From: Choristoneura fumiferana
Taxonomy: Eukaryota > Arthropoda > Insecta > Lepidoptera > Tortricidae
Direction of reading: 5' to 3'
Assembly (NCBI RefSeq): GCF_025370935.1
Contig: NC_133493.1
Coordinates: forward strand, 11,124,996 to 11,188,995
Length of the DNA stretch: 64,000 nucleotides
The translations under genes were made by a program, and so were the position numbers. The notes under the pieces are model-generated. The model was not told where the DNA came from. It saw nothing but the letters and a program-made list of their open reading frames with translations, and ran no database searches. Below, one piece after another: positions 46,603 through 58,987 of this stretch. The first letter of the stretch is position 1, and each line of letters begins with the position of its first letter.

Positions 46603-47046
46603 TATTCTTCGAGCTATGTTGATGACTTCAGTTCTTTCAGATTCCAGATTCTATCGCGCAAACTTTGAGCTGAGCTCTGATAAATATGCCTACATTTAAT
46701 TTTGCTCTCTTAAAGGCTTGTTTTACCGCTCATTGACAAGTTTTATGTGACAGATATCTATTTTACGTTCTTTGTTTATTTTATCCGAATAAACTGAGAC
46801 AACATCACATAATAATCTATCACATACCTAAAATTCATCAATGATTGGTGAGATAGATTCTAAATAATATATTTTTTAATCGATAATTATATTCATTAAA
46901 AAAAAACTTGGATCTCTCTGTTTCTCGCGAAACTCTCTGTTTCCTGTGACTCCATCTGCGAGAAGAATTCGATAACCGCTATCTCGCAGGAACTGTGCAA
47001 TTTTCTGGGATAAAAAGTAGTATACTATGTCCTTCACAGGGTTTTA

Positions 47047-47133
47047 CAATACAATACAATACAATAACTCTTTATTGCACACCAATACAGTAAAAAGTAC
47101 AGAGAAAACAAGTATATACATAGAGATTTTCAA
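47047..47133 (-). mobile_element. Short LINE tail insertion (copy B only)
   Basis: 87 bp beginning with four 'caata' units and 'actctttattgcacaccaat', i.e. a minus-strand LINE 3' end. 'ggtttta' flanks it at 47040-47046 and 47134-47140. Copy A has the uninterrupted site near 24340. Confidence 0.75.
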
Positions 47134-47704
47134 GGTTTTAAAATATCTCCATGTCATATTCCAACTGTGTTCCTGTAACAAGATGGAGCGACGACCTGGT
47201 TAAGATCGCGGGATCGCGGTGGATGCGGAAAGCACAAGACCGGTCTGAGTGGAGAGGATTGCTTAGTAAAATGAGTATTCCTTACAGTAAATACTTTTAG
47301 AATAAGCTAGGAACCCTACATTGTATGAGTACCTACTATTATCTTTTAAACAAACAAAAAAAATATCTTCCGAGCAAATATGAAGTGGAAATTACGTGAT
47401 TTCATTCCTAAAATTGCTATCGCCTACTTTGAGTTTATGTAAACAATATGCCGTAGACATAGTAGGTACCACGGAAATGTACCATTTTATTGCTACGACG
47501 TAGATTTTTCTTCTCTGGTGTTCTATAAAGAATATTTGTATTGTAATTTTTAGAAATGAAAAATCGGGTGTTCTGGTCGGAAGTTGAACCCGCATCTCTT
47601 GGTAACCATGTCGTACTAATGACTTTATTTCCAGAACAATACAGGTCCAACTATAAAAAAGGTATATTAAGTACAATAAAATTAAATAAACTAAAACTAT
47701 AATA

Positions 47705-47984
47705 CCGACAGCTCGTCTCCCGGTCCGCGGACGCCATTCGAGAACCTTCTGGCCCCATCGGCCATCCGTCCTGCGAGCAATGTGCCCCGCCCACTGCCAC
47801 TTTAGTTTCGCAATTCTTCGGGCTATGTCGGTAGGCCTCCAACAAGATGGAGCGACGACTTGGTTAAGATCGCGGGATCGCGGTGGATGCGGAAAGCACA
47901 AGACCGGTCTGAGTGAAGAGCCTTGGGGGAGGCCTATGTCCAGCAGTGGACGTCTTTCGGCTGACATGATGATGATGATGATGC
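47705..47984 (+). mobile_element. Twin-primed RTE insertion with 5' inversion (copy B only)
   Basis: 280 bp flanked by the 11-bp duplication 'aaactataata' (47694-47704 and 47985-47995). Bases 47705-47829 are the minus-strand version of the 5' half of the RTE unit and 47830-47984 are the plus-strand 3' half, ending in GATGATG. Read together the halves cover the same 278-bp unit as 59909-60186, with almost no loss at the junction. Copy A has the empty site at 24898-24908. Confidence 0.93.
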
Positions 47985-47995
47985 AAACTATAATA

Positions 47996-48192
47996 AATCT
48001 AAAAATGGACCCTGCGGCATGGTACCAAAGATGCTGGCAGCATTTCCCCGCTGGATCGCAAGACTGATGCGTTGAGCGAGGAAACTGCCAGCTCTTCGGT
48101 CTCCTGTGGTATCTCTGAGTCTCTTTGATAGATCTTTGAAGAGACTCAGAGCGCCAGGGCCCCACGGACCAAGGGTCTCGACGCCGAAAGGT
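47996..48192 (-). mobile_element. Non-LTR ORF2 C-terminal remnant (copy B)
   Basis: Partner of 24910-25105, directly to the right of the twin-primed RTE insertion. Confidence 0.6.
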
Positions 48193-48286
48193 ACTAATTA
48201 CTTACAATCACATCCACCCCTAATCAATCCTCTTAAAAACATTATACAGACAGGGTGGTTCGGGAGACGAGAGAAGTAATTATCCT

Positions 48287-48736
48287 GCAACATACAGACT
48301 CACGCCGAGAACCCCCGAGAACACCCGAGAAGCGTGAATGTGATCGCTTTCTCGCCGTCTCGTTCTCGCGCTCGCCTGTTCTCCGATCGGTGTCGGTATT
48401 TTCAAAGGGTTTCTCGGGCGAGACACGAGAACGGTATTACATTCTTGTTCGGTCTCAGTGCGACCGTGGACTTAATTGTGTGTTGTCGACGTTGTCGTGT
48501 TTACAAGTGTAATTCAGTGCTATAAAATGTGGAGTAACGCATTAGAATTAAAGTTCATAGAACATTTTCATTCAGAGCCTATTTTATGGGATGCAAGCCG
48601 CTGCACTGTCGTCCATTCCGGATAACGATCGAGAATGCGAATGAGAAGGTCGCATGAGTGTAGATGCCTTCTCGGTTCTCGCGCAATTTCTCGGCAAGAC
48701 TTCTCGCCGAGACTTCTCGCGTGAGTCTGTAGGCGC
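48287..48736. mobile_element. 450-bp DNA transposon with MADF-like ORF start (copy B only)
   Basis: Terminal inverted repeats share 'tacagactcacgc' near both ends, and a 6-bp flank 'tatcct' is duplicated (48281-48286 and 48737-48742). Copy A has the empty site near 25196. More than ten CGAGA/TCTCG words crowd both subterminal parts. An internal ATG at 48527 opens a 32-codon frame with ELKFIEHFHSEPILWD, which resembles the beginning of a MADF (Myb/SANT-like) domain, before a stop. MADF proteins accompany PIF/Harbinger transposases, but Harbinger targets are 3 bp, so the superfamily is open. Confidence 0.8.
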
Positions 48737-48971
48737 TATCCTACCGGATTCAGTTAGTTATCAGTTAAGTAACCATATTGTACCTTCGCAGCATTAATGA
48801 TATTAACTTTTAAGTTGCAAACAAAAAGTATTAAAGTCAGGTCACTCTGCAATTAAAAGTATGGGGGGTTTTACTTAAATATGATAATGAACGATCCATT
48901 ACTATTGTCGTGGGTGTAGGGTTGGTCCTGCTCACATCTCCCGAATCACCCTTTTTGACCCCCGACTCAAA

Positions 48972-49192
48972 AAAAGGGGTTTTATAAGTTTAAACAAAGC
49001 AAGGGTTTAAGCAAAAAGAGGGGTGTTATAAGTTTGACCGCTAGCTATGTGTGTCTGTCTGTCTGTGGCACCGTAGTTCTTAAACGGGTGGACCGATTTG
49101 AATGCCACAGGTGCCAGAGACAGATAGACAGACACACACACAGACACATATAGCGGTCAAACTTATAACACCCCTCTTTTAGCGTCGGGGGT
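48972..49192. repeat. Inverted pair of the 'gcgtcgggggtta' repeat (copy B)
   Basis: Partner of 25440-25650. Confidence 0.75.
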
Positions 49193-49429
49193 TAAAAATA
49201 TACCAGCACTATACAACACTTAAACACTTAAGTACATATAAAAAAACACGTCGGTATTTCGATGAACAAACGCTCTCCTAATAAAAACAAAGTTTTCACA
49301 ATCAATTCCACTATAATTTCTTTGGCAGATGTTGATAAACAATATTCCTACAACTAACAACAATAAGGTGACCATAAACAACAGAACGACTGATACCTTA
49401 TCCATTTTTTATCGTTTATATTTTAATCT

Positions 49430-49705
49430 TGCAAGTGGTAGGACCTTGTGCAAGGTCCGCCCGGATTGCTACCACCATCTTGCTCGCTAATCCTGCCGTG
49501 AAGCAGCAGTGCTTGCACTGTTGTGTTTCGGCGTGGAGAGTAAGACAGCCGGTGAAATAACTGGCACTTGAGGTAGTCCATCTTAGGCCTCTAGGTTGGC
49601 AACGCATCTGCAATACCCTGGTGTTGCAGTTGTCTATGGGCGGTGGTGATCTCTTACCATCAGGAGACCCACTTGCTCGTTTGCCATCCAGTCGAATAAA
49701 AAAAA
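49430..49705 (-). mobile_element. LINE 3' region 'ttcgactggatggcaaacga' (copy B)
   Basis: Partner of 26200-26460, with the 'gtctcctgatggtaagagat' block retained. Confidence 0.65.
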
Positions 49706-49829
49706 AAAAAACTCCCTAGATTTAAAGCTGATAAGTTGTTTTGTGATCTTCAATCACCTGTGTCATTTATAAACAACGTACAATAAATAAGTGTAAACAA
49801 TCGACATTCATCCACATTAACTTCGACAG

Positions 49830-49857
49830 ATGGCTCGTTCATTCACAGAAAATACCG
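49830..49857 (+). CDS. Candidate short first exon d (copy B)
   Basis: Same ten-codon exon as 26553-26580 with identical coding bases and donor. The leader contains an additional 'cgacattcatccacattaac' block ending directly at the start codon. Confidence 0.25.
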
Positions 49858-50160
49858 GTAGGTAATTAATTTTTCGGCCAAATTTTAATTTTTCGATTTT
49901 TGTTTTTGTTTTTCATACATAAGTATAATACTTTCACAGTCATCGTTAAAAGTCAAATTGTACAATTTACAATTGATTCGCTGAACTTGAAACTCGGGTA
50001 AATCCAATCCTGACATTTTTCAAGATTTTGGTATTAAATAAAAGGTTTACAATTTAATCGGTTAAGTATAATTCCATGTGGTTTTCGAGAAAAATACAGT
50101 TAAAATCATAATATTTTATCAAAATCAGATAAATCAGTGACAGTTTTATTTAAATGTAGG

Positions 50161-50503
50161 TGTGGGATCTAGCCCTATGTTGAGTTAAATAAAACTTGTG
50201 GATGACATAGGTAGACTGGTTTTAATCAGTCGAAATTACAAAAAATAAAAATAAAAATATGAGAGACCGGACGCGCCGCGTGAGCTAGCCGAGGCAAGAA
50301 GAGGGAGGGGCGCGGGCGTCGCGCGCTGGTGTTGCCATCCGCACCGTAGAGATGGGCTGCGTAGCATAGACATGCTCCCCGGGTTGAAGGCTTTAAATTC
50401 CGATGCAGGCTTCAAAGGTCCTAGTCCATAGGCAGCGGGCAGAGGTTGTTCCATCCTCTTCGCAAGGTCCCTCGTCCCTCGTCTGGTCTTCACTTCTTCT
50501 TTT
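50161..50503 (-). mobile_element. Unclassified GC-rich insertion (copy B only)
   Basis: About 340 bp not present in copy A (site near 26900). It starts 'tgtgggatctagccctatgt' and has a GC-rich body (50265-50470) with an 85-codon minus-strand frame. The TG start and the T-rich minus-strand end would suit a partial LTR of a retrotransposon, but no second LTR, primer site or clear target duplication is visible. Confidence 0.4.
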
Positions 50504-50869
50504 TTCTTTTTTTGTCAATTTTTTTTAATCTAGATTCCAGAATCCAGGTCTGTTAAATCAATATATTGAAATCTACACTGAGTTTTTTCAAAGATAGGTT
50601 AGATTGCAATCGATTATATCCAATGAAGGTAAATCCAAACAACATTTAATTTTTTGTAAAGAATGGATGGTTTTATGCTGAATCAGCCGGACAGGATCGC
50701 TTTCTTTAATGCTTTAGCCATAATAAATAAATACTGCCTTTCCAATCACCGAATTAACGTTATTATCACTTTTTTCAATTATCTCCCAAATGGTTAGAGT
50801 GGATTTATCTGAGTTTGAAGTTAAGCGAATCAGTTTTGACGAGGGACATTGACTTGACACTTAAGACCT

Positions 50870-51020
50870 TAAGGGCCTGTCTCACCACCTGTCGACTAAG
50901 TTTAAGTGTCAGTTAAAACTAATGCCGTCTTTGTTTATTCGGACAAAACAAACAGAGACGGCATCACTGATATCCGTCACTTAAAGTTACTTAGTCGACA
51001 AGTGGTAAAACAGGCCCTTA
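50870..51020. mobile_element. Foldback MITE 'gatgccgtctctgttt' family (copy B)
   Basis: Complete: 'taagggcctgtctcaccacc' at the left and 'gtggtaaaacaggccctta' at the right. TTAA at the borders could be the target. Other members lie at 31517-31648 and 60321-60437. Confidence 0.8.
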
Positions 51021-51220
51021 ATCTTATTTGCTAAATAGGTGTCTATGGGCGACGGTAATCGCTTACCATCAGGCGATCCGTTTGCTCGTTTGGCCCCTAT
51101 TCCATAAAAAAACTATATAAATTATTAAATACCTATACAAAGTCGTAAGGTATTATTTAACACTTTACGTCCGATATTGTGGCCCAAATATAGAGAATCA
51201 TTGTATTGTATGGTATGTAT

Positions 51221-51500
51221 TTAGACGACCAGATAGCCTAGTGGTTAGAGAACCTGACTACGAAGCTTGAGGTCCCGGGTTCGATTCCCGTGTCGGGGCA
51301 GATATTTGTATGAAAAATACGAATGTTTGTTCTCGGGTCTTGGGTGTTTAATATGTATTTAAGTATGTATCTATCTATATAATTATATTAATCCGTTGCT
51401 TAGTACCCATAACACAAGCTTTGCTAAGCTTACTTTGGGTCTAGGTTAATTGGTGTGAATTGTCCCGTGATATTTATTGATATTTATTTATTTATTTATT
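51221..51500 (+). mobile_element. SINE family 3, full length (copy B only)
   Basis: Flanked by 7-bp duplications 'tatgtat' (51214-51220 and 51501-51507). tRNA-like head 'gcctagtggttagagaacct', B-box 'gggttcgattcc', body 'gggtcttgggtgtttaatat', (TATT)n tail. Copy A has the empty target at 28016-28022. Confidence 0.93.
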
Positions 51501-54500
51501 TATGTATATGTGTTGTAAAGGTATCTTGATATACTTCTTCTAATAAAAAATATGATAAAAACATCAGATTAAGCGGATAATAATACAATTAAAGAGATTA
51601 CGCATTTGATGTCAACGTCTGATTTTGTATCTTTGACCGCTTTAGAAAACGTCTACTCAAAATATAAAAACTCTTTGTCTTTACAAAAACAAAATAAAAC
51701 TCACAAACATATTCTTAAATAACAAAAACAAAACATACCTACTTAATTATCGTGAATCTTGCGATGGCACGTTCAAACAGCTTTAAGTAGGTACCTATTT
51801 AACTTGCCTTGTTAGTTTGGGTGAATTCTTAGAATTAGAATTTAATCCAACTTCCAATAGTCGGATTGCGTTAAAATTTGATATTATGTATGAAGAATTG
51901 ATGACAATACAAGTATAAGTAGTCAAAAAGTTTGTCATCATCAGCCAGATATTGTTGAACAAAGGCACCCTTAGAACCCCACAAAAAACGACAACACGCT
52001 ACTTTCACCCACCGGTCGCCTACAACACTCGCCGTGTCGCTAGGTCACCTAGCCAGCTGTCAATGCTTCGTCAACAAACTGTAAAAAAAAATACAAAAGT
52101 AAAACTCCCTTTATTTTTTTGTATCTTTAAATTTGTAATGAACTTTGTATAGAAAGAAATTAAAAAGAAAGGATAAATTTATTTGCCAAAATTCGGCACA
52201 ACAAAAAAAAATTACAATTAATAACCTAACCAACAAAAAGTTGGGAAACTCCCAACTTTGTCATTTCAAAGTTCAATATCTCAAAAACGGCTGAACCGAT
52301 TTTGATAAAACATGTCTAAAACCCATCGCTAGAAAACCTGCTTTCAATCGGTCCGTCCATTTAAAAGCTACGGTGCCAAAGACAGACAGACAGACACACA
52401 TAGCGGTCAAACTTATAACACCCCTCTTTTTGCGTCGGGGGTTAATAAAAATATGACAACCTTACACAATCTTATAAACTAAATATTAGTAACTAATATT
52501 ATAGCCGCACTGCTTTTCAGTAGTTATGACCCTTTAACTAACAACTAAACTACCTACTTGCTACTACTTTCTTGTACATGCTAATTTTAATAGTCACAAA
52601 ATAATTATAAAGTAACTAGCGTTTACCCGCGGCATCGCACGCGTAAATCATTAGATACAGCAGTTGAATTAAAATTCCGAGATTTTTTTAAATTCTCGTG
52701 GGATTTTAGGAAAATTACAACGTGGTTTTCATTGATGTTAAATTAAAACACCCATGCCAAATTTCATGACTTTAAACCCAGCGGTTGTTATTTCAAGATT
52801 TTATCCCTATCCCGTGGGAATATCGGGACAAAAAGTAGCTTATGTGTTATTCCAGGCGTCGAGCTACCTAACTACTACGAGTACTACCTACTACGGTTCC
52901 GCGTTTTTGCCATTTTGGCTACGGAACCCTAAAATTGACTTTTTGAATTTGATTTAAACTAATTTCTGCAGATATTTTCCTCATTCTTTACAGCTTCGCT
53001 TATTTTAAGATAATAATATAACTAATCTCGGTAGATTGGCAGAATATGCACTTATAACAATTTTATCTCCTACTTCTGACTAAAGAGGTAGTCATTTTAT
53101 TTGTAATCAGATTTGTTTTTCTTTCCACGTTATGACTCTTTTTAACCGAGTTCAAAAAAAGGAGGTTATCAATTCGGTTGTTTTTTTTTTTGCTTTATGT
53201 TTGTTACCTCAGACCTCCGTCATTTATAAACCGATTTGAAAAAAAAAGCATTTTTTCTTGTCTTAAGTCGTTTCACTCTTGACCACAGTATAACAAGTTT
53301 CCCTACAGTAAGCCGACGGAGACGTCTAGACAGAGCAATCGTGCGGGGCGTGAGGGGTGAGACGCGGGTGGGAGGAGCCCCAGCTGCATACTTCGCCGTT
53401 CTTAGTAGCTTGGGACAAGTCTTCTAGGGCTATCGCCAATTCAATTTATAATAAAACGTATTATGGTGCATACGACATGTAGGTACTGTGAGTGCGTGCA
53501 AATCTTAATCTCGCATAAATAAGGAACTAAGATTTCATCTATTTATATAATGATCAGAATGAAAATGACATAAAAAAGAATAAAAATAAACTAAAGTTAA
53601 AAAACAATGTTTATTTTAAAAAAATACGAAAAAAAAGAAAAAATACACCTGACTGAGGAATTCAGTAGAAAAATAATTAAATACATACATTTTTACTATT
53701 ATTTATATTTTTTTATTGGACCGACAGACAGACAGACAGATAGACAGACAGCGGAGTCTCAGTAATAAGGGTTCCGTTGGCACCCTTTGGGTCCGGAACC
53801 CTAACAAGTGGTTAAACCACAATAGCCTAATCATAGATATGTATCAAAAGATGAACAACAAAAAAGTCACATGTTTCCTCAATCCACAAATCTATTTTTA
53901 CTCTCGATAATATTTACAAATAGCACTCATATAGGATTTATTTTTATCATCAAAGAGTGCGCGAGAGTTTATCTCGGTCACAAACGGCTCACATGCTTCT
54001 AATTTAGCCAGTTACGTCAAATAAAGTCATGTGATGGTGATGGCTTCACCACTTGAGTATAATCTAAGGCGATATAGTTTTTATCGATATATCAGTGATT
54101 TAAGATGACTATTTTGTGATGAAGAGGTCTGTGTTTTTAAGTTTCCGTACGGCCAAGGATGAGCCACCAATGGAACCATTTCACAGTAAACGTCATAGTG
54201 ACATCGCATTAATTAACAAGGAAAATCGTAATGAGTTTTTCTTTTAGATGGTTCCTTGATGGCTCATAAATTAAAGTCCTTGACTTTGAAGGAAATAACT
54301 TAGACTTAGAAAAATTTAACAACCCCCCAAAATTTCCATGTAATCCTCCGAAAAATCAATCAAACACGAAAAAAGGATCGCAGAAAGTAAATGTATCTAT
54401 GTTACCCCAAATTTAACGCGAGCGAAGCCGCGGGCAAAAGCTAGTAATTATACAGAGGGACGAAAACGGGAAGGGAATAAATTGGTTTTACAAAGTAAAG

Positions 54501-55714
54501 ATTACACAATGATGACTAGTCTCAGGTAGTGATGTAGTTTGGTTACCAATAAAACTGTCCCAAAAAAAATCACGTGCGGTTTACTTACAATGTATAATGT
54601 ACGGAATTTCTTAATCAGCCTTGCCTTGACCTGAAGAAAAACCCAATGAGATGTTTTATTGACATTGGTTTGACATTCTTCAATCATTAGACTTAAAAAT
54701 ACAGATGTGCGAGTTGCGGAAAGTTTCCAAAAAAATTGAAAAGTTCTCGGGAATCTGGAATTTTTCACAAGATACAAAATATATACCCTCTTCTTAATAC
54801 TCTGTACTGTGGTATAAATAACGTAACAGAGTTTTTTGAGATACTTACCGCTTTTTGGCTTAGAAGGGCAGTATAGGAATTTTTAAATGTAAAAAACTGA
54901 TAGTTTAAATCCCCATACAAAGTTGTGTGAAGTTTCCTAAATTTTCCTATATAGGGTAAAAATCCGCATACCAAATGTCATCGAAATCGTTAGAGCCCTT
55001 TCCGTGATCCCCGAAAAATATATACAAGAATTGCTCGTTTAAACGTATAAGATAGATAGATAATAATATATTAGATAGATATAAAGGCAAGTTTGCGTGC
55101 CCTACATTGAAAGGTCGCCATTAAAAAGGAGCTAATTGTCGGTTATAATAAAAAGGAAGAAAGTTATTTGCACTATTAAGTTATTAAAATCTTATTAAAC
55201 CAAGCAAATTATATTGTTACTGTAGTTTTTCTTTTATTTGCGCCTTTTTTATTGGAGAGGCAATCAGCGTTATTTATTTCTACATCAACAGCTGTTTGTG
55301 ATCTTTATTAAATGATGGACAGGAAACGTTGACTTTTTGATTTTTGCCTTTTCGTTTACCAGACCCTAAAATGCCAAAATGATAAGCTTCTGCTAAAATT
55401 TTCTCGCTTAAGTTAAAATTACCGCTTAGTAGGGTTTCTTTATCACATCAACTGTTAGAATTAGTGTTCACTAATGAACGCCATAGCTTTTTGCAAAATG
55501 TCCTTAGATTAGGTGAATGTCGCTTTTTACGGAATAGGAACTACGAACCCTCTTCAATGATAGAGACAGTGATAAAACTTAACACGGTTTTCGTATTAAG
55601 AGTTACGCTATTATGAAACTAGGTATAATTGTCTGTCTGTACTGCGTAGGTACATATATAAATTAATTTTAGTATAGGTTATGTAGGTATATCTTCTGTA
55701 CAGTATTAAAAAAC

Positions 55715-56145
55715 CGGCCAAGAGCGTGTCGGACACGCCCGAAATAGGGTTCCGTAGTCATTACGAAAAAATTAAGTAATATTTTTCTCAGGATTTCGTA
55801 TTTTGTACGGAATATTCTAAGTTTAGGCTGCTATTTACTCTTAAGAGCTCTTTCTAGTTTAAACTAGTAATAATTCTCAAGAAAACTTAACCGTTATAGT
55901 TTTCCTTGTAAGTTTGATATACTTACTGCCATCCTGAATTTTTTCAAATTTTTCCACCCACCGGTTTAGACTTTAGAGGGGGGGAGACGGTCGAATTTAA
56001 TGAAAATATTTATACCATTTTGTCGGCATAGTTTACATATATATTCGTGCAAAATTACAGCTTTTTAGCATTGATAGTCCCTGAGCAAAGCCGCGGACGG
56101 ACAGACAGACAGATAGCCATTTTGGCTACGAAACTCGGCTGCCTA
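55715..56145 (+). mobile_element. Dispersed 'ccaagagcgtgtcggacacg' repeat (copy B)
   Basis: Longer partner of 32620-32930, with the G-rich 'agagggggggagacgg' and GACA-rich parts retained. Confidence 0.65.
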
Positions 56146-56503
56146 CTAAAAAGAAAAAAAAGAACTACCTAGCAGTCTAGAACTCTAAGTACCACATTCG
56201 CGACCGCATTCGCTACGCGCTTCGCTCGTAGCGCGTAGCGGTGTTTTTACGCAGCCTACGAACAGAGAACTCGCCTAGCCGGTTCTTGGCACTGAATGTG
56301 TTGAGTAACTTAAATTTCAATGAACTAAAAGAATAAGGTCGCGGGTGAGCAAGGAAATTCTTTTAGTTCATTGATATGGACCTCCGCAAAGTAACGCCTG
56401 ATTCAATAAATTACTTAAATTTCAGTTTCAGCAGTGAACCCATTCAAAAATTGTGTTCCGTACATATTCTTTATTGGTAGTACAATTTATTTATTTTTGA
56501 CAT

Positions 56504-56800
56504 TCATAAGTGCTTTTTTTTTCGACTGGATAGCAAACGAGCAAGTGGGTCTCCTGATGGTAAGAGATCACCACCGCCCATAGACACCTGCAACACCAGG
56601 GGATTGCAGATGCGTTGCCAACCTAGAGGCCTAAGATGGGATACCTCAAGTGCCAGTAATTTCACCGGCTGTCTTACTCTCCACGCCGAAACACTACAGT
56701 GCAAGCACTGCTGCTTCACGGCAGGATTAGCGAGCAAGATAGTTTATACTTGGCCTAAATTGAATAAAGATATTTTGACTTTGACTTTGACTTTATTTTA
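56504..56800 (-). mobile_element. LINE 3' region plus adjacent (TTTGAC)n tail (copy B)
   Basis: Partner of 33473-33770 with one TTTGAC unit fewer. Confidence 0.65.
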
Positions 56801-58083
56801 TGAAATGCACAATAATTAGATACTTAATAATGAACTATGCTCAATCATACCTAAAAGCAGCGCTATTAACTTATAGTAAAGACTAATCACGATAATTTGT
56901 GATAAAATAGTACGAAAAATATAACACCAGAGCTGGTTAATGTGATGACTGCAATACATAGTTATAATTCCATAATTATCCTAAATATCCTCTAAGTGCG
57001 ACCCTGACGATTTGGTCTGTACCTATATCAAAAACGGGTCCAAATTGACGTGACGTTTTTTGTGGATTTCCCCTATACCTACCACAAAATATGTACACAC
57101 CCACACATATTATTATACGCACAAATTTTTTTTCGTTTGTGATACCTTATATAAAAATATATCTAATCTTTGTTTTATCAATGCGGAAATAAAAGAATCA
57201 CAGTTTACCTAAGTCATAAATATGGAGAAGTAAACCCCCGAATCTCCAAGTATTTCTGGGATTTACTATGTTTGTTAGTACTCGGCTGTATGTAATGGTG
57301 AAACAATGAGGGCTATCGTTTTTTGTCTCACTAGATGGCGCACTGTTGCGTGAGGTTTTTAAGTATGGCTTTTAAAGTCTGTTATTACGGGCGTGTAAAC
57401 AAAGTTTAGATTAAAATCATATTTAATACACCTTAAAACCGTACCATAAAAATATCGAGCATGCCACAGTGTTGCATAGACCCCGTTTTGTTCGGAAAAA
57501 AGGGAGGACAAAGGTTTCCGAAAGACAAGACTGTCTCAAAACACAGACATTCATTGCCCCGGAACGCATATTTGCCATAATTAATTTCAGATATTGCAAA
57601 ATATTCACAAAATTATTATATATATTCCCACGGGATAGGTATAAAATCTTGAAATAACAACTGGGTTAAGAGTCATGAAATTTTGTACAGTTGTTCTTAA
57701 CACAACCTTAATGAAGATCACGATATAAATTTTGGGATTTCCCAGGGGAATTTTATAAAATCCCCGATCAAATGTAACTACAACGAATAGTGTACGCGTG
57801 CGAAGCCGCGGGTAAACTCTATAGTAAGTAATGTTGCTGTAGCTGTAGTTAAAGTACTTATATTTATATTTTTTTATTTTTTCCTCATTTCCTATAATTA
57901 AGAGCTTAATCAAGTTTCTAAAGGCTAAAAGCGTGTACCTGTGATTATGACTCATCCTGATAAACTCATCCATCCGATAAAAATGCGATATCCTATTGTA
58001 CGGCATTTTATCCTAGAGCAGATCCTAACGATCTAGTATCAACATTATAAAATAAATATATTAATTCAAATATTTTTATAATT

Positions 58084-58229
58084 ATGACTTCTTGTGAACC
58101 GAAAGAGGAATGTGTAAAAGAAGATATAGTGAGAAGTGTTTGGATTAGAATAATTATAGCACCAGTCGTTATAACTATTTTTTTACTTCTCTGCTTGATT
58201 TGGAATTGCTACAAGAGTAATAAAAGAAT
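58084..58229 (+). CDS. Candidate first exon e (copy B)
   Basis: Identical to 35060-35205 through the exon and both possible donors; nearby non-coding DNA carries several indels. Confidence 0.4.
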
Positions 58230-58301
58230 GTGAGTACCTAGTAAATTAATTTGAATTAAGCGAATGCGACCGGGATTACCTTCTAGAGCCGGTATACTTC
58301 A

Positions 58302-58508
58302 TCATCATCAGCCGGAAGACGTCCACTGCTGAACAAAGGCCTCCCCCTTAGAACGACAACAATAAACGACAACTTGCATCCACCGGTTTCGCGCAACTCT
58401 CATGATGTCGTCAGTCCACCTTCGTCTTCCGGTTCGTGATCGCGACTCGAGGACTTTTCTCCCCCAACGGTTATCTGTTCTTCGAGCGATGTGGCCCGCC
58501 CATTGCTA
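58302..58508 (-). mobile_element. RTE 3' end (copy B)
   Basis: Partner of 35281-35492. Confidence 0.65.
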
Positions 58509-58987
58509 CTATAGGTACTTAGGGCGTGTCAAATATTTCTGCACGCTCTGCTGGGGCAGGTATTTATGGAGGTTACTGTAAACCATAGTATTTATTTTCA
58601 TTATTCACCCAACTCTACTGAAAGAAGTTATTTTGTAGGTCAGTGTATTTGTACGAGCTTTATTATTAGCCTCATGAAGGCGTTGTTAAACAAATCTGGT
58701 ATAACCTAACCAACAAAAAGTTGGAATACCCCGACTTTGTCACTTCAAAGTCCAATATCTCAAAAACAGCAGAACCGATTTTGATGAAACATGTCTAAGA
58801 ACCATCGCTAGAAACACTGATTTCAAATAAAAAAACACATTCAAATCGGTCCACCCATTTAAGAGCTACGGTGCCACAGACAGACAGACACACACATAGC
58901 TGTCAAATTTATAAACTCAAACTCACAACATTTATTGACAACAAAAACACAGTAAAAACATAAATAGCTGCAAATATATTTGTTAGG

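Noticed and set aside
47392..48165. 257-codon minus-strand ORF in copy B
   Set aside because: It joins an out-of-register LINE remnant, the twin-primed RTE insertion and intergenic DNA. The allele in copy A lacks the middle part.
51230..51305. tRNA gene suggested by A- and B-boxes
   Set aside because: The acceptor stem is not complementary and the sequence continues into a SINE body with target duplications; it is a SINE head. The same applies to the boxes at 14660, 25840, 35970 and 58990.
53236..53427. 63-codon ORF over the GC-rich block in copy B
   Set aside because: The frame starts in a dispersed repeat, and the copy A equivalent is interrupted by an indel before the block.
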